Source: Pycnococcus provasolii (lineage: Eukaryota > Chlorophyta > Pseudoscourfieldiophyceae > Pseudoscourfieldiales > Pycnococcaceae). Taken from it: DNA of 64,000 bases. A program made the translations under genes and the position numbers. The DNA lies in contig OW568867.1 in the NCBI GenBank assembly GCA_938743325.2, positions 836,501 to 900,500 of the forward strand. Direction: 5' to 3'. The notes under the pieces were generated by a model. That model did not search any database. It was not told where the DNA came from and saw only the letters and a list, made by a program, of their open reading frames with translations. How positions within the stretch are numbered: position 1 is the first letter of the stretch; every line of letters starts with the position of its first letter. Shown in pieces: positions 58,580-64,000 of the stretch.

Positions 58580-59420
58580 GGAAACACGCGTGAGTCTCAC
58601 ACCCGTACGAGTTAGCGTTGAGCCTCAGTCGGTCGGATGACACCTACGATAGTGAGGTTATGAGGTGGCGGCTTTTTCTACAATATAATGGTGACGTTGT
58701 CTCCGGGGCTGTGCCCAGGGCAGGGGGGGAGGCGGGACGAAACTCACTCGGAGCAGCAAATCTTCACGAGGCCAAGGGCTGGGTGCAGAAACCCAATCAG
58801 CTCAGGCAAGCTATCCATGCCCGGGATTCCAGCCTGAACGGGATTTCAGCCGGGACCCCCCCCCCGGGATTTCTTGCAAGGCAAGGGAGGTTTCGGCTGT
58901 TCATGGGTAGGAAGGCCTATCGTAAGGACTAGGATTCGGGGTTCAGAATAGGGGTTCGGGGCTTTCGGGGCCCTGGGGCAAGCTGGGGGTTTGGGCTGGT
59001 TAGGGCTAGGGTTAAGCTTAATAGGTTCCAGCTCTGGCCTCTGGGACCCCTTGCAAGCATTTTCCTTCTCCGCCGGAGCCTGTTTCTGGCCTCTTACGGC
59101 TGACTTCATCGGCTGACCGGGTACTGTAAGATACCTACGATACAATAAGACTACTGTACTGTACTACTACAGTACAGTACATATTAGGTTGTTGACTCGC
59201 TCTTTTCTTTGTGTCCTCCGATGCAAATCCCAATTCCCAGGCAGCCATTTCAGGGAGTGCTTTTGTCCACCCGGCCCCGGGCTGCCAGGGGCCCTTCAAG
59301 GAAGGTTGTGCCTTATTTGCACTTCCGCGGACTTTTGTTTTGATTGCACTGGCAACTCCCAGGCTTTGTTCTGTTCTGGGAACTTGCAAGCCTCACAACC
59401 AACCCTGTTACTTGTGACTG
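58580..59420. other. Divergent intergenic region
   Basis: Between SHMT and the LRR gene. It has a single TAGGGCTAGGGTTAAG telomere-like remnant (59000-59015), GGGGTTCGGGG runs near 58935-58965 and a perfect 12-bp-arm hairpin (59152-59179). No gene is supported. Confidence 0.55.
59152..59179. repeat. TACTGTACTGTA hairpin
   Basis: TACTGTACTGTA at 59152-59163 is perfectly inverted at 59168-59179 around a 4-base loop. Related TACTGTA motifs occur in gaps at 28980-29000, 33296-33310, 37884-37894 and 60965-61010. Confidence 0.8.
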
Positions 59421-60950
59421 ATGATGGCCGCTGTTAGCAACGAACATGTGCCAGGTTCCACTAGTCGTATTCTTGAAGGTGTTAGCCACCTTGTGGAGGG
59501 TAGCTTGTCTCAACCGTCCACTGAGTCGTTGACTCGTACTACTCAAGGTGGTCGTCTCTCTCTCTCGGAGTTGTGCCTTTGTGGTGACGTGGATGACCTT
59601 GATGTGGATGAGAATCCTCGGGTCATCACCTCTTTGATAGCGCGCTCCAAGTCGTTAACAACAATCGCGGAACACTGTAGTGTTTTAGTCTCGCTTTCGG
59701 TGCTCAGTCTCTCGCATAACCAACTTACGTGCTTAGACGGATTTCAACTTCTACGTGGACTCAAGGAAGTGAACCTTAACAACAACCTCTTAACTTCTCT
59801 TGACAATATTCAAGCTTCTTCGCCTTCTCTAAGAAAACTGTATGCGAGCGGGAACAGAATACAAAACGTCACGTGCCTTGCCGAGTGCTCCGCGCTTGAA
59901 ACGCTGTCCATCATGAGCAACGACGTCAAGTCCATCGCACTCACACTCAGAAGTCTGGAGACGTGCAAAAGCTTAAGAGAACTCGACTTGGCGGGGAATC
60001 CGTGCGCTCCAGTCACAGACGACGCGTGGAGATTCGACGTCGCTCGATGCCTACCCTGGCTCTGCGCGCTCGACGGAGAAGAACCGCCTCAACCTCCTCA
60101 CGAAAACGAACAAGGCGCGATAGATACGGCGACTCTTCACGACGACGACGCGGACGTGCCGATTGAAGGCGGTACCGTCTCGAGTTCCACGGGCGACGTT
60201 TACGACGACGCCACTGTGGGACTCAGCTCACAAGCTCGACGGCACGAAAGCGGGACGATCGCCGCGGCGTCCACGAGGCCGTGCACGGCACCGCCGGCGC
60301 CACCTAGCATGACGGCGGGAAGCGGAAGCAAGATCTTCCGATCGCCGTTCTTAAACAACCACCCCATCCTGCTCGAATATCTCGCGGAAACAGCGGCGGG
60401 GGCGTCGGACACGTCCGTTGCCCTGCCCAAGCCATCAGCGCAAAACGGGCAGTCGACGAAGTTCGTAGGACGACTACGTGGCTTGGCCGCCGACATGGGA
60501 GCAAGTGCCGCCATGGGCGAGACTCCCGAGGAAATGGCCGCGCGCCTCGCCGCACTACCAAGCGGCGGAGACGCGTCGGCAGCCGTGGAAGAGCACGTGC
60601 TTGGTCGTGGAATGCAGCCAATGGAATCTGTGCGACGCCTGCTGCTCCTTGTCGACAGGCTGCGAGCGGAGCGTGACGGCGCCCTTGATGCTGCAAGATG
60701 TGCCTCGGCGGAAGCAGATCGCCTCAGGCTGTCCCGAACGAACGTCGTGAGTGCGAAGGACGGCGTGAGCGTGACAGTGCAAGGCACCGCGGCTGGAGGC
60801 TTCGTGCTCCCCTCCGAGGCGGCCGAGGTGGCAAAGGCGGCTGAGCAGCTCGCGAAGGAGAACGCAACGCTGCGGCGCGAGAACGCGAACATGTTCGCGC
60901 TATTGGACGAGAACAAGAACTTGCGGCGTCGCCTCGAGGAGCTCCTCTAG
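59421..60950 (+). CDS. SDS22-like leucine-rich-repeat protein with C-terminal coiled coil
   Basis: This 509-residue protein has about five SDS22-type LRRs (residues 65-190; LSVLSLSHNQLTCLDGFQLL, LKEVNLNNNLLTSLDNIQ, LRKLYASGNRIQNV). An LRR cap follows (LRELDLAGNPCAPVTDDAWR, LPWLCALDGEEP). A disordered middle leads to a Leu-zipper coiled coil at the end (KENATLRRENANMFALLDEN). The layout fits flagellar or centrosomal LRR adaptors such as LRRC56 or CEP97 relatives, but no diagnostic motif separates them. ATG 59421 is followed at once by a second ATG. Confidence 0.75.
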   Translation: MMAAVSNEHVPGSTSRILEGVSHLVEGSLSQPSTESLTRTTQGGRLSLSELCLCGDVDDLDVDENPRVITSLIARSKSLTTIAEHCSVLVSLSVLSLSHNQLTCLDGFQLLRGLKEVNLNNNLLTSLDNIQASSPSLRKLYASGNRIQNVTCLAECSALETLSIMSNDVKSIALTLRSLETCKSLRELDLAGNPCAPVTDDAWRFDVARCLPWLCALDGEEPPQPPHENEQGAIDTATLHDDDADVPIEGGTVSSSTGDVYDDATVGLSSQARRHESGTIAAASTRPCTAPPAPPSMTAGSGSKIFRSPFLNNHPILLEYLAETAAGASDTSVALPKPSAQNGQSTKFVGRLRGLAADMGASAAMGETPEEMAARLAALPSGGDASAAVEEHVLGRGMQPMESVRRLLLLVDRLRAERDGALDAARCASAEADRLRLSRTNVVSAKDGVSVTVQGTAAGGFVLPSEAAEVAKAAEQLAKENATLRRENANMFALLDENKNLRRRLEELL

Positions 60951-61323
60951 AGGCTTTGTGACCATGTGCAGTACAATATGTACAGTATGTTATGTTACAT
61001 ACAGTGTAAGATACCACAATCGTAGTATAGGTAAATGATGAAATATTCCATCCCTCCATTCCTTCTAAGGGTATGACGTCACGGCATGCATTGCGCTTTT
61101 CATCAGCCGGCCGAGTTTTCTGTACCCCGCCCGCGAGAACTGCACACCGTCGGGCTTTGTCGTGAGCGGCACGTGGCCGTCTTCCACTGGTGCAACGGGC
61201 AAAAGGTGATGCTCCAAGCAATTCAGGCAAAATAGGTTGGTCGAAGTAAAGCTCTATTACGTTACTGAATGAGCAACCTTATCTTATTATTTATTTCTCA
61301 TATTTAGTAAGTTGTGTGTCTCG
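60951..61323. other. Convergent 3' intergenic gap
   Basis: This separates the stops of the LRR gene and the disordered RGG protein gene. It contains TACAGTATG / CATACAGTGTAAG palindrome-like motifs including TGTAA (about 60976-61010). Nothing else is supported. Confidence 0.55.
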
Positions 61324-63135
61324 TTAAGCGCTTGGCGGAGGTGCAGCTTTCGTGCCACGCCCGCGGCCGCGGCCACCTCCGCCTCCACCTCGTTTCGGCG
61401 GTGGAGCGAGACCAGGTGGGGGTGCCAAAGGCTTTGCGTCATTTCGCATAGCAGCAGCTGCCGCCTGCCTCGACTGTTCTGACGATGGCTTCGGCTTTGC
61501 TGACGGCGGTCGTTTCTCTTTGTGTTCCGCCGACGGTTGCTTTTTCTCTGACGACGACTGTGCCGGCTTTTTCTCCGGTTTTTCAGACGTTGAGTTGTTG
61601 TTGCCTCCTTTCGCTCCCTTGGCCGACGTTGGACGCCATTCCCGCTTCTTCTGCTGATGCTGATGCTGATGCTGATGCTTTTGCGTATGCTGCGATTGTT
61701 GCTGCGATGGAGCTGGAGTCGGCGTCGGCGTCGTCGGCGTCTCGTCTGAGGCTGGGTGTCCCTGTCGCTTCTGAAGATGCTTTTGAACGCGCTTGCCGCC
61801 GCGTTTGCCGCGCGAGGCTGCCGCCTTGGATGATGCCGATGCTGAACCCTGGTCCGCGTTCTGCTCCTCCTCGTCTTGCACATCCTCGTCGTTTTGCTGT
61901 GCATCCTCATCTTCTTTCGGTTGCGGTAGCTCTGCCGGAGGTGGATCGTCGTCCAGATCGTCGGGCAATTTAGGTGGCGACGATGGAGCCATGTCAGCAT
62001 CTGGAGCAGCAGGTCCATCTCTTTTCAGAATGCGCACGGGTGGCTGGGCCATGCCCATGCGGGGTGGTGATGAGGCTACCATCGGTTGCGACGGGAATTG
62101 TCGGAATGGTGACGTGGGCGGTTGTCTCCAGTCTCTCGACTCATCCGAGCGTGACATAGGTTGTGGTGATGGTGGGTAGGAGGAGCTCCCACCAAACTGC
62201 GGTGGCGATGTCGGCGCAGAAAAGCCTTGGTTGTGGTGGCGGTAGTGCGACTGCTGTTGGTGCGAGTACTCGTGCGGCACTTGTGGCGGCGGCGTCGGCG
62301 GCGGAGACTGGTAGTCTCTGTTGTTGTTGTAGTGGTGATGGTTATTGTGATAGTTGTTGTTGTTGTGGTGGTGGTGGTTGTGATATCCTCCTCCGCCTCC
62401 TGAAGGTTGGTGGTGGTAGTTATGGTTGTGGTTGTGGTTGTGATAGTTGCCGTTGTGGTGGTTGTAGTGAGGCGCCGACTGGTGATGGTAGCTGCTGCTG
62501 CTGTTGTTGTTGTGGTAGTTGTTGTTGTGGTGGTGGTACTGGTGGTTGTCGTATCTGTCATGTTGCTGGTGTTGTATTTTCTGGCCTCTGTCTCCCGCGA
62601 GCCACGACGGCGTGTCGTGAGACGCCGGCGTCCTGTCCGGTTCCACGAGTCCCCATTCTTGCGACGCGTTTCTGACTGGGAAGTGCAAGGTGAACGCGCC
62701 CCCCCCCGACGACTCGTGAGTGCCTCCTCCGCCTCCGCTGCTCCTGTTCTGCGGCGCGAGTGGTGAGTGTGTATGATTCGTCTGCTGCGTCGGCACCTGA
62801 GTGCCTCCTCCTCCTTGTGCCCCGCCTGGTATGGAAGTCCCGTGTGGCTGCTGCCCTGAAGCGCTAGGTCGTGGTCCCCACGCAGATGGGACGCCAGAAG
62901 CACCTGGAGAAGCACCACCACCGTTATGATGATGAGACGAAGGTCCGTTTTCACCCCCATGAGCACCCCACCAAGACGACGCCGCTTCGTTATTCCCTTC
63001 CCCCCTAGGATGCTTTTGCGAAGGTACGAGCGGCGTATTTGGGTCTTGCCCGTCGTTCTGGAATTTCTGACTAGGTAAGTTTATCGGTTTCGGCATGGAG
63101 ACACGCCCGAGCGGAACCATGCGATTGCGACGCAT
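61324..63135 (-). CDS. Disordered His/Asn/Gln/Pro-rich protein with RGG-like tail
   Basis: The 603-residue frame is intact but nearly all low-complexity. It has Gly/Pro/Ser-rich ends, a long His/Asn/Tyr region (HHNNNYHNNNSSSSYHHQ), a KHQHQHQHQQKKREW stretch, acidic patches and a C-terminal GGGGGGRGRGRGTK. A few ordered-looking islands remain (WGLVEPDRTPASHDTPSWL; PVRILKRDGP). The PVRILKRD type island and the RGG tail suggest an RNA-binding or RNP-granule protein. That is inference; no folded domain is visible. ATG 63135 fits a normal start. Confidence 0.6.
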   Translation of the reverse strand: MRRNRMVPLGRVSMPKPINLPSQKFQNDGQDPNTPLVPSQKHPRGEGNNEAASSWWGAHGGENGPSSHHHNGGGASPGASGVPSAWGPRPSASGQQPHGTSIPGGAQGGGGTQVPTQQTNHTHSPLAPQNRSSGGGGGTHESSGGGAFTLHFPVRNASQEWGLVEPDRTPASHDTPSWLAGDRGQKIQHQQHDRYDNHQYHHHNNNYHNNNSSSSYHHQSAPHYNHHNGNYHNHNHNHNYHHQPSGGGGGYHNHHHHNNNNYHNNHHHYNNNRDYQSPPPTPPPQVPHEYSHQQQSHYRHHNQGFSAPTSPPQFGGSSSYPPSPQPMSRSDESRDWRQPPTSPFRQFPSQPMVASSPPRMGMAQPPVRILKRDGPAAPDADMAPSSPPKLPDDLDDDPPPAELPQPKEDEDAQQNDEDVQDEEEQNADQGSASASSKAAASRGKRGGKRVQKHLQKRQGHPASDETPTTPTPTPAPSQQQSQHTQKHQHQHQHQQKKREWRPTSAKGAKGGNNNSTSEKPEKKPAQSSSEKKQPSAEHKEKRPPSAKPKPSSEQSRQAAAAAMRNDAKPLAPPPGLAPPPKRGGGGGGRGRGRGTKAAPPPSA

Positions 63136-63682
63136 GGTGAGGTGAATAGGTGAATAGTGAGTGACTGCTTCTTACTATTGATATATTGAGGCTCACACTT
63201 CTACGGCTGCTGCTCGAGTGGAACTTCCTCTCCGGGAATGCCTTGGAATGGAATGGCGTGTCGGAAGGCTTCATTCAACAGGGAGAAGGCTTCGAGGGGC
63301 CGGAGGGGGGGGTTTGGAAGGGAAGGGGGCCGGGTATACCTGGGCCGGGTTCTTCTCAGGCCTCAGGGTTTTTCCCTTTCCGACCATTTCCCTCGACCAT
63401 TTGTTCGGACCTTTTTCACCGGCCTGGTTCTTTTCCCTCGCCCTTTTCCATTCGTAGTACTACGCGTACGAGTCCGTGTTCGCCTTGGCAAATTATCTTG
63501 CCGGAGCCCGGGCCCCGGCTGCCCGGGAAGAAACGCCCAAAACCCTAGCTAAAATGATGGACCGGGGATACCTAGGCTCCCTAGGTTCCTAACCCTAACC
63601 CTAACCCTAACCCTTCGAAGCACTTTTCTCCCCGGGGTTCGGTTTTCTCCTCTCCTCTCCTCTTCAGTCTTCAAGAGTCTCC
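63136..63682. other. Intergenic with telomere-like run
   Basis: Divergent gap between the RGG-type gene and the frame at 63683. It has a G-rich stretch (63297-63345), pyrimidine-rich DNA and a CCCTAA array at 63588-63615, about 70 bases before the next start. No gene is supported. Confidence 0.55.
63588..63615. repeat. Telomere-like CCCTAA array
   Basis: Four CCTAAC-type units end in CCCTTCG, followed by GAAGCACTTTTCTCC. A GCTTCGAAGCACTTTACTTG echo occurs at 63715-63735. Confidence 0.85.
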
Positions 63683-64000
63683 ATGTCGATGTCGGCGCAC
63701 ATGCACATCTTCACGCTTCGAAGCACTTTACTTGGTCTCTCGGCCGCCAGGTCCTCGTCAGTGGCTCTAACCCGCTCTAACCATGTGGTCATGGGCTTGG
63801 CGACATCGACATCAACAACAACAGGAACAACAGGAACAGGAACAGGGGTGCCTCATTCAACCACACCTTTCCACCAGGTTCGACGCCAGTTCGCGTGACG
63901 CAACTCCCTCGACCTGCCGCCGCCTGACACCGTGCAAGTGACGTACGCAAAGTCAGCGCTAGACAGGTTCATCAAACTCGCAGACGCCGTCGAGGACGCA
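63683..64000 (+). CDS. Possible 5' end of an organelle-targeted protein, cut by window edge
   Basis: From ATG 63683 the frame encodes a presequence-like N terminus (FTLRSTLLGLSAARSSSVAL; a Thr/Gly-rich stretch; VRRQFA, resembling a mitochondrial processing site). A TGA follows at 63896-63898. The same frame then continues with protein-like sequence to the window end (NSLDLPPPDTVQVTYAKSAL, then RFIKLADAVEDA). No acceptor site allows simple splicing around the TGA in this frame. It could be a selenocysteine codon, a sequencing error, a pseudogene or chance. The family is not recognised. Confidence 0.35.

Noticed and set aside
61287-62966. Arg/Thr-rich alternative minus-strand frames inside the RGG-type gene
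   Set aside because: They are shifted readings of the same CAT/CAA/CCA repeats; the annotated frame starts with ATG and spans the full length with the RGG tail.

Overview
The window is gene-dense eukaryotic nuclear DNA. The best fit is a small-genome green alga (prasinophyte or chlorophyte grade); the species cannot be fixed from the sequence. Supporting signs are a phytepsin-type aspartic protease with the plant-specific saposin-like insert, AP2-like repeats, long SPPPP/PPPPP linkers in secreted proteins, TGTAA poly(A)-like signals just after many stop codons, short intergenic gaps and few introns. Introns are recognisable in only two genes (GTGCGT or GTACGT donors; one CTAAC-type branch point). 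Telomere-like TTAGGG runs occur in at least six intergenic places.

Left part (1-17440): PIG-U (GPI transamidase), a Nudix hydrolase, a CCR4-like nuclease sharing a divergent promoter with a membrane START protein (one intron), a 1465-residue coiled-coil/IQ/GAF-like protein, a probable TMEM242-like small membrane protein, a PHD-ePHD chromatin reader, a 1.25 kb satellite block, a BIRC6-like E2 enzyme, and a PNKP-type DNA 3'-phosphatase fused to a DNA polymerase beta-type 8-kDa HhH/lyase-like domain.

Middle (17440-40150): a fold-back element around a telomere-like core; a secreted Tyr-rich protein whose C-terminal repeats are encoded one per exon, with strongly homogenised introns; a membrane subtilase with a kringle domain inserted just before its catalytic Ser; a PSI-repeat receptor-like membrane protein; a kinesin-13-like motor with a C-terminal SAM domain; a GT25-like glycosyltransferase; the phytepsin; and a UBA protein.

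Right part (40150-64000): a broken Ty1/copia fossil between identical 117 bp direct repeats; two tandem paralogues that combine AP2-like repeats, a Tudor-like domain and a SET-like domain; a second membrane subtilase with a PA domain, Ig-like repeats and three cytosolic zinc fingers; mitochondrial SHMT; an LRR/coiled-coil protein; a disordered His/Asn/Gln-rich RGG protein; and the possible 5' end of another gene cut by the window edge.

Themes: (i) chromatin, SUMO and ubiquitin genes (PHD reader, E2, and the AP2-Tudor-SET pair, which share VVIDL-type SUMO-interacting-like motifs with the E2); (ii) surface or secretory proteases and receptors with Pro-rich stalks; (iii) recent duplication at several scales (exon, domain, gene). 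Most positions come from uninterrupted reading frames. Where the longest frame began at a non-ATG codon, I chose the first sensible in-frame ATG.
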